The notes: generated from the letters alone by a model not told the origin. DNA of 64,000 bases from Cupriavidus necator A5-1 (GCF_000744095.1 NZ_JQLI01000003.1:124001-188000), one strand, 5' to 3'; shown: positions 52,188 to 61,145, counted from the stretch's first letter. Numbers and translations: made by a program.

Positions 52188-52991
52188 ATGGAGAACCAAT
52201 TTTTGCGGCCGGAAATGAACTATGTGCTGGCCGCGCTGTTGCAGGAGGACAGCCGGCTGCTGGCCGAGCAGCTGGAACTGGTCAGGCTGCGCGCCGGCCA
52301 GGTGCTGAGCGATCCTGGGCAGCGCGTCCACCACGTCCATTTTCCGACCACGGCGGTGGTGTCGATGCTGGCCTTGTCGGAGTCGGGCGCCGGCCTCGAG
52401 GTAGCGGTGGTCGGACAGGAGGGGCTGGTGGGCATGCCGATCCTGACCGGGGGCGATTCCATGCCATACCGGTTGGAGGTGCGCTGCACTGGCCTGGCCT
52501 TTCGGATTCCGGCCGCGGTGATGCGCCATGCCTTCATGCATTCCGCAGCGATGCGCCGGGCCAGCCTGCTTTACGTGCAGGCACTGCTGACGCAGGTGGC
52601 GCAGGTCGCGATCTGCAACCGGCATCACGCCCTGAGTGACCAGGTGAGCCGCTGGCTGCTGCTGACGCTGGAGCGCATGCATTCGCGCGAGCTGCTGATC
52701 ACGCAGCAGGGCATCGCCGACCGGCTCGGCGTGCGGCGCGAAGGCGTAGCGACGGCGATCGGCCGCATGCAGGACCTGGGACTGCTAGGCACCAGCCGCG
52801 GTCGCATCGCGGTGGCCGACCGCGAAGGGCTGGAGCGGCTGGGTTGTGAATGCTACCGGGTGATCAAGCGCGAGTATGCGCGCTTGGTGCCGCCGCCGGC
52901 AGCGCCGGCGGCCACAGCCGCCACGGCCACCGCTGGCGGGCTGCAGCCATGCCATGCGGGACATGGCGCGGCACTGAGGAGTTGCATATGA
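52188..52991 (+). CDS. Crp/Fnr-family transcriptional regulator embedded in the operon
   Basis: A 267-residue regulator with an N-terminal cyclic-nucleotide-binding-like jelly roll (RVHHVHFPTTAVVSMLAL, VVGQEGLVGMPILTGG) and a C-terminal winged helix ITQQGIADRLGVRREGVATAIGRMQDLGLLGTSRG. The phosphate-binding residues of the cAMP site are not obvious and there is no N-terminal Fnr-type Cys cluster, so the signal is unknown. A ~35-residue Ala/Pro tail follows. GGGGAG precedes the ATG at 52188, and its stop overlaps the start of the second wzc (ATGA). Confidence 0.9.
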   Translation: MENQFLRPEMNYVLAALLQEDSRLLAEQLELVRLRAGQVLSDPGQRVHHVHFPTTAVVSMLALSESGAGLEVAVVGQEGLVGMPILTGGDSMPYRLEVRCTGLAFRIPAAVMRHAFMHSAAMRRASLLYVQALLTQVAQVAICNRHHALSDQVSRWLLLTLERMHSRELLITQQGIADRLGVRREGVATAIGRMQDLGLLGTSRGRIAVADREGLERLGCECYRVIKREYARLVPPPAAPAATAATATAGGLQPCHAGHGAALRSCI

Positions 52992-55369
52992 ATGCCCATC
53001 GCCACGATGCCCAGCCCGGCGTGCCGCCGGCGCACGCGCTGGCGCCGCTGCTGCACGCGCATGGCCGCGGGCTGGCCGCGGCCACGGTGTCGGCCGCGCT
53101 GGCCGGTGCGCTCTATGCCTGGTCGCTGCCACCGCTTTACGAGGCCGACGTGCTGATCGGCGCGCCGCGCGGCGCGCCGATGCCATGGCAGGCGCCGCGG
53201 CAGGGCGGCACGCCGGCGCCGGAGCTGGATACCAGCATGCTCACCAGCCGTGCAGTGCTGGCGCCGGTGGTCCAGGATCACGGGCTCGACGTCGAGGCCG
53301 CGCCGCTGCGCCTGCCGTGGCTGGCCCTGCTGTGGTCGTGGCTGGTGCGCCCGGGCAGCGACGGCGTGTTGGCCGCGCCACTGCCGGCGCTAGAGCGGTA
53401 CGGCTGGGGCGGCGAGCAGCTGTCGGTGGCCACGCTGGCGGTGCCGGCAGCGCTGATCGACCAGCCCCTGGCGCTGGTGGCGCTGGGCGGACAGCGCTAC
53501 CGCCTGCTGGCCCCGGACGGGCAGCTGCTGCTGGAGGGCGAGGCCGGGACGCTGGCGCGGGGCGGCGGGGTGTCGCTGCGGCTGGCGGCGATGGTCGCGC
53601 GGCCCGGCACGCAGTTCACGCTGACGCGGCGCGACAGCGCAGCGGCGGCGGCCGCATTGGCCGGCGCGCTGCGCATCGAGCCCGCCCGCGCGGCCGCGTG
53701 GCAGGCGCGGGAGCCGTCCGGCGATGCGGCGGTGCGCATCGCCTGGCGCGACACCGACCCGCAGCGTGCCAGCGCCGTGGTCAACGCGGTGGCGGCGTCG
53801 TACGCCCGCACACTGGCCCGGCAGCGCCAGGAGCAGGCCGGGCGCATGCTGGACTTCATCACCCGCGAGCTGCCGCGCCTGCGCGCTGAAATGGAGCAGG
53901 CCGAGACCGCGCTGGCGCGCCATCGCGCCCGCGCGGGCTCGCTGCTGCCCAGCCAGGACGCGCAGTCCTACCTGCACGGCAGCATCGAATACCAGCGGCA
54001 GATTTCGACGCTGCGGCTGGAGCGTGCCCGGCTGCTGCGCCGCTATACGCCGGAGAACCAGGAAGTGCGCGCGATCGACGACCAGATCGAGCAGCTGCGC
54101 AACGACCGCCGCAGCCTGGACGGGCGGCTGCAGGGGCTGTCAGAGGCCGAGCGCGACCAGGTCTCGCTGACGCGCGACGTCAAGGTAGCCGAGGACACCT
54201 ATATGTCGCTGCGCAGCCAGGCGCAGATGCTGGCGCTGGCGCGCGCCGACGCCGCCAGCGAGGCGCTGCTGCTCGACGCGGCGACGCCGTCGGTCGCCCC
54301 AGCGGGGCCGCCGCGGGGGCTGATCACGGCGGCGGCTGCCCTGCTCGGCCTGTTGCTGGCGTGGGCGGCGGCGCTGGTGTGGCAGCGGCGCGCCGCGCAA
54401 CTGGCGTCAGCCGGCACGATCGAAGCCGGGCTGCGGCTGCCGGTGATCTGTGAAGTGATGTTCAGCACGGAGCAGCGGCAACTGGCGCTGCGCAACCACG
54501 CGGCGGGCTGCACGGTGGAACTGTCCGCCGGCGGCACGGCTGGCGACGGCGCGGTGCTGGCCAAGGTGCCGGGCGGCATCAGCGATGCCGGCTGTGCCGG
54601 CCACGACCAGTTCCTGCTGGCCCGCCAGCATCCGAACGCGCTCGCGGTGGAAGGGCTGCGCATGTTGCGCGCCGCGCTGCAGCTGGGGCTGCAGCCCCGC
54701 GGCCGGCGCATCGTGGCGCTGACCAGCGCACGCGCGGGCGAGGGCAAGACCTTTGCCGCCGCCAACCTGGCCGTGCTGGCGGCGGATGCCGGCCTGCGCG
54801 TGCTGCTGGTCGACGCTGACCTGCGGCGCGGCGCGCTGGGCGGCTGCTTCGGCATCAGTGGCAGTAGCGACAGTAGCGGCCTGGCCGACGTGCTGGCGGG
54901 CGGCCCCAGCCTGCGCGACGCCGCCAGGCGCACCGCGGTGCCGGGCCTTTGGCTGCTGGGCGCTGGCACGCTGCCGTCCAACCCCTCGGAACTGCTCAGC
55001 CAGCCGCGCCTGCGCGAGTTGCTGGGCGAGGCCGAGTCGCGCTTCGACCTGGTGCTGGTCGACACGCCCCCGGTGCTGGCGGTGGCCGACGCCATGCTGG
55101 TCTGCCACCTGGCCGGCGCGACCCTGCTGCTGATGCGCGCGCACGAGACCCCGCAGGCGCTGGCGGCGCAGGCGCTGAGCCAGCTCGGGCGCAGCGGCGC
55201 GGTGGTGGTGGGCGGCGTCATCAACGGCGTGTCGCCGCGCCACGACCAGGCGCGCTACGCAGACACCCGCGCGCTGCTCCACGGCGCGGCCGGCCGCGTG
55301 CACGCGCCGGCCCTGGCCGCGCCGCAGGAAACCGGCCGCGCCGTGGCCGCTGAGGGAGGGCGTTCATGA
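52988..55369 (+). CDS. Wzc-type polysaccharide co-polymerase / tyrosine autokinase 2 (no C-terminal Tyr cluster)
   Basis: A 793-residue second BY-kinase. Membrane helix near residue 30, long periplasmic region with coiled coil (LRAEMEQAETALARHRAR), second helix near 445, and a kinase domain with Walker A SARAGEGKT (580-588), VLLVDADLRRGAL and LVLVDTPPVL. The C-terminus is Ala/Arg-rich with a single Tyr (ARYADTRALL), so the autophosphorylated tyrosine cluster is missing. It also has many Ala/Leu-rich low-complexity parts. Divergent from kinase 1 in sequence. Confidence 0.9.
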   Translation: MNAHRHDAQPGVPPAHALAPLLHAHGRGLAAATVSAALAGALYAWSLPPLYEADVLIGAPRGAPMPWQAPRQGGTPAPELDTSMLTSRAVLAPVVQDHGLDVEAAPLRLPWLALLWSWLVRPGSDGVLAAPLPALERYGWGGEQLSVATLAVPAALIDQPLALVALGGQRYRLLAPDGQLLLEGEAGTLARGGGVSLRLAAMVARPGTQFTLTRRDSAAAAAALAGALRIEPARAAAWQAREPSGDAAVRIAWRDTDPQRASAVVNAVAASYARTLARQRQEQAGRMLDFITRELPRLRAEMEQAETALARHRARAGSLLPSQDAQSYLHGSIEYQRQISTLRLERARLLRRYTPENQEVRAIDDQIEQLRNDRRSLDGRLQGLSEAERDQVSLTRDVKVAEDTYMSLRSQAQMLALARADAASEALLLDAATPSVAPAGPPRGLITAAAALLGLLLAWAAALVWQRRAAQLASAGTIEAGLRLPVICEVMFSTEQRQLALRNHAAGCTVELSAGGTAGDGAVLAKVPGGISDAGCAGHDQFLLARQHPNALAVEGLRMLRAALQLGLQPRGRRIVALTSARAGEGKTFAAANLAVLAADAGLRVLLVDADLRRGALGGCFGISGSSDSSGLADVLAGGPSLRDAARRTAVPGLWLLGAGTLPSNPSELLSQPRLRELLGEAESRFDLVLVDTPPVLAVADAMLVCHLAGATLLLMRAHETPQALAAQALSQLGRSGAVVVGGVINGVSPRHDQARYADTRALLHGAAGRVHAPALAAPQETGRAVAAEGGRS

Positions 55370-55788
55370 GACCTCGTCTGGCCTGGTGCGCGGTGGGCCT
55401 GCTGGTCCTGGTGCTGATGGTCGGCACGCAGATCCCGGGGCTCACGCGCGACATGCTCGAGCGCAGCTTGCACGCGCCGTTCCCCCTGTCGTCGCTGGCG
55501 CACTTCCTGCTGTTCGTCGGCATGGCGTGGCTGCTGGCGTCGCGCCCGATCGCCTGGCCGGTGGCGCGCATCGGCGCCGGGTTGCTGGGCCTCGCACTGC
55601 TGACCGAGGGGCTGCAGGTCTTTGCCATCAACCGCCATCCGCGCTGGCTTGACGTCGGCATCGACATGGCGGGCTTCCTGGTCGGCACGCTGATTGCTGC
55701 CTGGGTGGCGGGACGGGCCCCGCGCGGCGCGCGGCGTGTCCGGAGTCAGCCCGCTGACGCCCCGGGCCGCAGCGGCGCCGGGCCTTGA
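55366..55788 (+). CDS. VanZ-like small membrane protein
   Basis: A 140-residue protein with three or four helices. The region LLTEGLQVFAINRHPRWLDVGIDMAGFLVGT fits the VanZ family. It overlaps the second wzc by ATGA and closes the exopolysaccharide operon. VanZ-like proteins recur beside polysaccharide export genes but no role is established. Confidence 0.78.
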   Translation: MRPRLAWCAVGLLVLVLMVGTQIPGLTRDMLERSLHAPFPLSSLAHFLLFVGMAWLLASRPIAWPVARIGAGLLGLALLTEGLQVFAINRHPRWLDVGIDMAGFLVGTLIAAWVAGRAPRGARRVRSQPADAPGRSGAGP

Positions 55789-55872
55789 CCCGCCGGGGGT
55801 GCAAGAGCCGGGCGCCTTTGCTAGAGTGGACGGATCGCAACTCTGTCGCCTCGGTGTGCAGCGACTCTCCGC

Positions 55873-56931
55873 ATGCAACCTTCCCCGATTGCCGGATCAC
55901 CGACTCTGTCGGGCCGTCGCGCAGTGCGATGGGCGCTGGCGGCATGGCGCGAGCAGAGGCGCCTCGCTGCCGCCGCAGTGGGCCCGTCGTGGCGCGCCAC
56001 CGAGCCGCTGGCTGACGACTGGCGCCGCTGGCTCGACCAGGCGCTGATGGCACTGGGCGCCGCACTGCTGTGCGCCGGCGTGATCGTCTTCTTCGCCTTC
56101 AACTGGCAGGATCTCCACAAGTTCTCCAAATTCGCCCTGCTGGCCGGCGCCGTCAGTTTGCTGGCCGGCTTCGCCTGGCTGCGCCATGCCGGCGTCAAGG
56201 CGGGCGACAAGGCGGGCGACAAGGCGGGCCAGGCCGCGCTGGGCGGCGCGCAGGTGGTCGCCGGCGTGCTGCTGGCCGTGATCGGGCAGACCTACCAGAC
56301 CGGTGCCGATGCCTGGCAGCTGTTCGCACTGTGGGCGCTGCTGGCGGTGCCGTGGGCGCTGGCCGCGCGCGCGGCGCCGCACTGGTGGCTGGTGATCGTG
56401 GTGGGCAACCTGGCGCTGCTGCGCTACTTCAGCATCCGCTTCGGCGTGGACGGGATCTTTGCGCTGCTGTTCGATGCGCGCTTCGTGCGCACCGCCATGT
56501 TGTGGCTGCTGGGCGCGGTGCTGCTGCAGATGGCGTTGTGGCATCTGCTGTGCGCGAAGGCGCCGGCGCTGGGCTTCCGGGGCCAGACCGGCGCCCGCAT
56601 GCTGGCTGCGCTGGCATGTACGCATGCCGGCTGGCTGGGGTTGTCGAGCCTGCTGGGCAGCAGGTTCGATGGCGCATCGTTTGTGCTGGCTGTCGTGGTG
56701 CTGGCCGCGCTGCTCTGGTGGTACCGCCAGCGTGCCTTTGACATCGTGGTGCTGAGCCTGGCCTGCCTGACCGGCATCGTGCTGGCGGTGGCCGCGCTCG
56801 GCAAGGTGATGTTCGAGGGCAAGAGCGACTTCGGCGCCTTCCTGCTGCTCGGGCTGGTGACCATCGGCCTCGCGGCCGGCGCGGCGGCCTGGCTGATGCG
56901 GGCCTATCGATCGCAACTGGAGCAGGCATGA
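55873..56931 (+). CDS. DUF2157 membrane protein
   Basis: A 352-residue protein with about nine helices and the DUF2157 opening (DDWRRWLDQALMALGAALLCAGVIVFFAFNWQDLHKFSKF). It contains a 12-bp in-frame tandem repeat (coding GDKA) near residue 110. It overlaps the next gene by ATGA. DUF2157, DUF4401 and GDYXXLXY proteins occur as a conserved trio of unknown function. Confidence 0.9.
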   Translation: MQPSPIAGSPTLSGRRAVRWALAAWREQRRLAAAAVGPSWRATEPLADDWRRWLDQALMALGAALLCAGVIVFFAFNWQDLHKFSKFALLAGAVSLLAGFAWLRHAGVKAGDKAGDKAGQAALGGAQVVAGVLLAVIGQTYQTGADAWQLFALWALLAVPWALAARAAPHWWLVIVVGNLALLRYFSIRFGVDGIFALLFDARFVRTAMLWLLGAVLLQMALWHLLCAKAPALGFRGQTGARMLAALACTHAGWLGLSSLLGSRFDGASFVLAVVVLAALLWWYRQRAFDIVVLSLACLTGIVLAVAALGKVMFEGKSDFGAFLLLGLVTIGLAAGAAAWLMRAYRSQLEQA

Positions 56932-58043
56932 GCACCGCTTTGCAGACTGAAAGGCGGCTCTGGCAAGAACTGGCCGCACGCGGCGAAGTGCAGGGCGAGC
57001 CGCCTCAACACACCCACACGCCCTGGGCGGTGCGCTGCCTGATGGGCGCGGCCGGCTGGCTCGGCGCCTTGTTCTTCCAGCTCTTCCTGGTAGGCACGGT
57101 CTTCGTCGCGGCGCGCGAGAATGCGGCTGCGATGGCGGTGACGGGCCTCGCCATGATCGCGCTGGCCGCGTTGGTGTACTGGCGCCGCGGGGGCATCGCG
57201 GCCGGGCAGTTTGCGCTGGCGTTGAGTCTGAGCGGGCAGGGCCTGGCCGTCTATGGCGTGGCCGAGGCGCTCGGCACGCGCGTGGTGGATTCCGCTGGCT
57301 TCTGGGCGGCCCTGGCGCTGTTCGAGGCTTTGCTGGCCCTGGTGGTGCCCAACCGGCTGCACCGGCTGCTGTCCGGGCTGGGCATATGGATAGGACTCGC
57401 AGGCGCCGTGCATATCGTGCTGTCCGGCGGCGCGCGGCATGAATGGCTGATGCTGACGTGGTCGCTCGGCTGGCTGGTGCCGGTGGCCTGTGCGCTGGCG
57501 ACCGGCTTCACGCTGGCCGAGGCGCGCCTGTGCGCGGCGGGCCGGCACACGCTGCTGGAGCCGCTGGCCGACGCCACGCTGCTGTTCGCGCTGGCCGTCG
57601 CCTTGGTGGTGACGGGGATGAGCCATCCGCTTGCCTGGCTCGCCGATCCCGAAGCCGGGCGGCCTTCCGCGGCGCACTGGATCGGGGGCGGACTGGCCAC
57701 GCTGGTGCTGGCCGGGTTTGCGCTGGCGGAATGCCGCCGGCTGGCGGTCGCCCTCGCGATGCAGGGCGGCGTGCTGATCGGCGTGGTAGCCTTCGGCGCG
57801 CTGATGGCGGCTGCGCCGGCGGTCGTCGCCGGCGTGCTGGCGCTCGGCCTGGCACTGCGCCGGGCGTCGATGCCGTGGCTCGGCCTGGGCATCGCCACCA
57901 TCGCTATCGGATTCGTCTGGTACTACACCGCGCTCCATTGGACGCTGCTGGCCAAGTCCGCCACGCTCGCCGCAGCCGGCGTGCTGTTGCTGGCGGGCCG
58001 CTATTGGCTGCTGCGTAGCCGCACTGGCAGGGAGTTCGCATGA
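56928..58043 (+). CDS. DUF4401 membrane protein
   Basis: A 371-residue, multi-helix membrane protein. The opening SALQTERRLWQELAARGEVQGE and the following hydrophobic segments fit DUF4401. Overlaps both neighbours by ATGA, so it is the middle member of the trio. Confidence 0.88.
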   Translation: MSTALQTERRLWQELAARGEVQGEPPQHTHTPWAVRCLMGAAGWLGALFFQLFLVGTVFVAARENAAAMAVTGLAMIALAALVYWRRGGIAAGQFALALSLSGQGLAVYGVAEALGTRVVDSAGFWAALALFEALLALVVPNRLHRLLSGLGIWIGLAGAVHIVLSGGARHEWLMLTWSLGWLVPVACALATGFTLAEARLCAAGRHTLLEPLADATLLFALAVALVVTGMSHPLAWLADPEAGRPSAAHWIGGGLATLVLAGFALAECRRLAVALAMQGGVLIGVVAFGALMAAAPAVVAGVLALGLALRRASMPWLGLGIATIAIGFVWYYTALHWTLLAKSATLAAAGVLLLAGRYWLLRSRTGREFA

Positions 58044-58537
58044 AACGATGGACCTTTATTGCCTGGGCCCTGACGCTGGCATTGGCCGCCGTTGGCATCG
58101 CTGGCAAGGAACGCCTGCTGGCGCGCGGCGACACCGTCTACCTCAAGCTCGCCCCGGTCGACCCGCGTTCGCTGATGCAAGGTGACTACATGGCGCTGAA
58201 CTTTGATATCGGCAACCAGATACGCGCGGTGGAGATGCAGGACAAGCAACCGCCACGCGACGGTGTGGCCGTGATCCGCCGCGATGCGCAAGGCGTGGCC
58301 AGCTTCGTGCGGGTATATCACGGCGAGGCGCTTGCGGCAGGGGAACAGTTGCTGCGCTACCAGATCGCCCGGTCGCGCTGGGGTGCTACGCAGGTGCAGG
58401 TGTCGACGGACGCGTATTTCTTCCAGGAGGGGCAGGGCGAGCGCTTTGCGCGGGCGGAGTATGGGGAGTTCCGGGTGGGGGCGGATGGGCAGGCGTTGCT
58501 GGTGGGGTTGCGGGGGAAGGGGATGGAGAGGTTGTGA
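58040..58537 (+). CDS. GDYXXLXY-domain protein
   Basis: A 165-residue protein with one N-terminal membrane helix and an extracytoplasmic domain bearing the motif GDYMALNF, which names the family. Function unknown. It ends the DUF2157-DUF4401 trio, followed by a strong hairpin. Confidence 0.9.
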   Translation: MKRWTFIAWALTLALAAVGIAGKERLLARGDTVYLKLAPVDPRSLMQGDYMALNFDIGNQIRAVEMQDKQPPRDGVAVIRRDAQGVASFVRVYHGEALAAGEQLLRYQIARSRWGATQVQVSTDAYFFQEGQGERFARAEYGEFRVGADGQALLVGLRGKGMERL

Positions 58538-58568
58538 GGGGTACGCCGTGCCACTGGAGACTGCAAAT

Positions 58569-58598
58569 GAAGAAGCCCGCAGTGCTGCGGGCTTCTTC
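58569..58598. terminator. Strong bidirectional hairpin terminator
   Basis: GAAGAAGCCCGCAG, loop TG, CTGCGGGCTTCTTC: a perfect 14-bp stem between the convergent GDYXXLXY gene and ychF. The TTCTTC end serves as a partial T-tract in both directions. Confidence 0.8.
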
Positions 58599-58615
58599 AT
58601 GCGATCGGGTGAGGA

Positions 58616-59707
58616 TCAGACGTTGAACAGAAAGTTCATCACATCCCCATCCTTCACCACGTACTCCTTGCCTTCGGCGCGCATCTTGCCGGCTTCCTTC
58701 GCGCCGGTCTCGCCCTTGAATGAAATGTAGTCGTCGTAAGCGATGGTCTGGGCGCGAATGAAGCCGCGTTCAAAATCGGTGTGGATCACGCCTGCCGCCT
58801 TGGGCGCGGTGTCGCCTACATGGATCGTCCAGGCGCGCACTTCCTTTACGCCGGCGGTGAAGTAGGTCTGCAGCCCGAGCAGCTTGAAGCCGGCACGGAT
58901 CACGCGATCCAGGCCAGGTTCTTCCATGCCCAGGTCCGTCAGGAACTCTGCCTTGTCAGCATCGTCCAGATCAGCAATCTCAGCCTCGATAGCAGCACAC
59001 ACAGCCACTACCGGCGAATCGGTCTGCTTAGCGTAATCCCGCACCGCGTCCAGGTGCGGATTGTTTTCGAACCCGTCTTCACGCACGTTGGCCACATACA
59101 TGGTCGGCTTGGCGGTGATCAGGCAGAACGGGCGGATGGCTTCCCACTCTTCCGGGGCCAGGTCGAGCGTGCGCACGGCCTTGGCCTGGTCGAGCACGGC
59201 CTGTGCCTTTTCCAGCACGGCGACCAGGCGCTGGGCTTCCTTGTCGCCGGCGCGGGCCGGCTTGACGTAGCGGGCCAGGGCCTTCTCGACGGTGGCGAGG
59301 TCGGCCAGCGCGAGTTCGGTGTTGATCACTTCGATGTCCGACAGCGGATGCACCCTGCCTGACACGTGGATCACGTTGTCGTCCTCGAAGCAGCGCACCA
59401 CGTGGGTGATGGCGTCGCATTCGCGGATATTGGCGAGGAACTGGTTGCCCAGGCCTTCGCCCTTGGAGGCGCCCGCCACCAGGCCGGCGATGTCGACGAA
59501 CTCGACCGTGGCCGGCAGGATGCGCTCGGGTTTGACGATCTCGGCGAGCTTGGCGAGCCTCGGATCCGGCACTTCGACCACGCCCACGTTGGGTTCGATC
59601 GTGCAGAACGGGTAGTTTTCGGCGGCGATGCCGGCCTTGGTCAGGGCATTGAACAGCGTGGACTTGCCGACGTTAGGCAGGCCGACGATGCCGCATTGGA
59701 GGCTCAT
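58616..59707 (-). CDS. ychF: YchF/Ola1 GTPase-family ATPase
   Basis: A 363-residue P-loop ATPase that associates with ribosomes. G1 motif GLPNVGKSTLFNAL, GASKGEGLGNQFLANIRE and the C-terminal TGS-like region (HTDFERGFIRAQTIAYDDY, ending KDGDVMNFLFNV) are canonical. Confidence 0.97.
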   Translation of the reverse strand: MSLQCGIVGLPNVGKSTLFNALTKAGIAAENYPFCTIEPNVGVVEVPDPRLAKLAEIVKPERILPATVEFVDIAGLVAGASKGEGLGNQFLANIRECDAITHVVRCFEDDNVIHVSGRVHPLSDIEVINTELALADLATVEKALARYVKPARAGDKEAQRLVAVLEKAQAVLDQAKAVRTLDLAPEEWEAIRPFCLITAKPTMYVANVREDGFENNPHLDAVRDYAKQTDSPVVAVCAAIEAEIADLDDADKAEFLTDLGMEEPGLDRVIRAGFKLLGLQTYFTAGVKEVRAWTIHVGDTAPKAAGVIHTDFERGFIRAQTIAYDDYISFKGETGAKEAGKMRAEGKEYVVKDGDVMNFLFNV

Positions 59708-59825
59708 GGTGTCAGGCGGGAAATGGCAAAAACCATATTCTAGCGGATGGGCGCCCCGCCATCGGCGGGGTTGGCCGGCGTGGCCGGGGCTGCGCGGCGC
59801 CGGGCGAGGCCCGGAGTGACGTGGC

Positions 59826-59831
59826 TATAAT
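59826..59831 (+). promoter_or_regulatory. -10 element of a likely leaderless UbiH-family transcript
   Basis: Perfect TATAAT ending 6 nt before ATG 59838, which puts the predicted start site on the A of the start codon. There is no Shine-Dalgarno sequence. No -35 is visible. Confidence 0.55.
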
Positions 59832-59837
59832 CCAGCC

Positions 59838-61145
59838 ATGACCCGATCCAACGCGTCCGCGCGCCCTGCTGCGCGCCCCTCCGCTCAAACTGCCACCGCT
59901 TTCCAGGTTGTCGTCGTCGGCGGCGGCATCGTCGGCAAGTCCTGCGCCCTGTTGCTTGCCCAGCAGGGCATGGACGTGGCGCTGGTCGCGCCGAAGCCGC
60001 CCAGGGTCAGCGGCCGCGCGGCGGCCGGGCCGGACGACTGGGACAGCCGCATCTATGCCTTCTCGGCCAGCTCGCAGGCGCTGCTGGAGCGCATGCGCGT
60101 GTGGGAGGCGCTGGACCCGGCGCGGATCCAGCCGGTGCGCGACATGCGCGTGTTCGGCGACGTCAGCGCGGCCGAGACCACGCCCAGCCTGGACGGGGAC
60201 CTGCATTTCTCGGCCTATGCCGCCGCGGTGCCGCAGCTGGCGTGGATCATCGAATCGAGCCATGTCGAGCGGGCTCTGGACACCGCGCTGGGCTTCCAGC
60301 ACCAGGTGACCTGGCACGACGGCACGGCCACGGCATTCGAGCGCGATCCGGACGGCGTCACGCTGACGCTCGACAACGGGACCAGGCTGCGCACCGCCTG
60401 CGCGATCGGCGCCGACGGCGCGCGCTCGTGGCTGCGCCAGCAGTGCCATATCGGCGTGACGACGCGCAAGTACCGGCAACTCGGCGTGGTCGCCAACTTT
60501 GCCTGCGAGCGCCCGCACCACGAGACCGCGTGGCAGTGGTTCCTGGGCGCCCCGGAAAAGCTGATGGCCGACGAGGAGCCCGCCAACGGCGAAGTGCTGG
60601 CGATGCTGCCGCTGCCGGGCAACCATGTGTCGATGGTCTGGTCGGCCGACGAAGCCCATGCCCGCGACCTGCTCGCACTGCCGCCGGAGGCGCTCGCCGC
60701 CACGGCAATGCAAGGCGCCACCGGCGCGGTTGGCGCGCAGTTCGGCGCGCTGCGCTGCGTGACGCCGGCGCAGGGCTTCCCGCTGGTGCTGCAGCGGGCC
60801 GAACAGTTCGTGCAGCCGCACGTGGCGCTGGTGGGCGATGCCGCCCACGTGGTGCATCCGCTCGCCGGCCAGGGCATGAACCTGGGCCTGCGCGATGTCG
60901 CGGAACTTGGCCGCGTGATGGCCGACAAAGAACCTTTCCGCAGCGAGGGCGACCTGCGCCTGCTGCGCCGCTACGAGCGCGCGCGCGCCACCGATTTGTT
61001 GTCGCTGACTGCGGCCACTGACGGGCTGCACCGGCTGTTCTCACTGCCCGGCGGCGTGGCCCGGGTGGTGCGCAATACCGGCATGCGCGCGGTGGGCGGC
61101 CAGTCGCTGCTCAAGCGCTTTCTGATCGGCCATGCGATAGGCTGA
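59838..61145 (+). CDS. UbiH/COQ6-family FAD-dependent monooxygenase
   Basis: A 435-residue flavoprotein hydroxylase. FAD Rossmann motif VVVVGGGIVGKSCALLLAQQG follows a 22-residue Ala/Arg/Ser-rich N-terminal extension; the second FAD motif is VALVGDAAHVVHPLAGQGMNLGLRDV. Family members hydroxylate the ubiquinone ring; which position cannot be told from sequence. The start has no ribosome site but a perfect -10 just before it. Confidence 0.9.
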   Translation: MTRSNASARPAARPSAQTATAFQVVVVGGGIVGKSCALLLAQQGMDVALVAPKPPRVSGRAAAGPDDWDSRIYAFSASSQALLERMRVWEALDPARIQPVRDMRVFGDVSAAETTPSLDGDLHFSAYAAAVPQLAWIIESSHVERALDTALGFQHQVTWHDGTATAFERDPDGVTLTLDNGTRLRTACAIGADGARSWLRQQCHIGVTTRKYRQLGVVANFACERPHHETAWQWFLGAPEKLMADEEPANGEVLAMLPLPGNHVSMVWSADEAHARDLLALPPEALAATAMQGATGAVGAQFGALRCVTPAQGFPLVLQRAEQFVQPHVALVGDAAHVVHPLAGQGMNLGLRDVAELGRVMADKEPFRSEGDLRLLRRYERARATDLLSLTAATDGLHRLFSLPGGVARVVRNTGMRAVGGQSLLKRFLIGHAIG

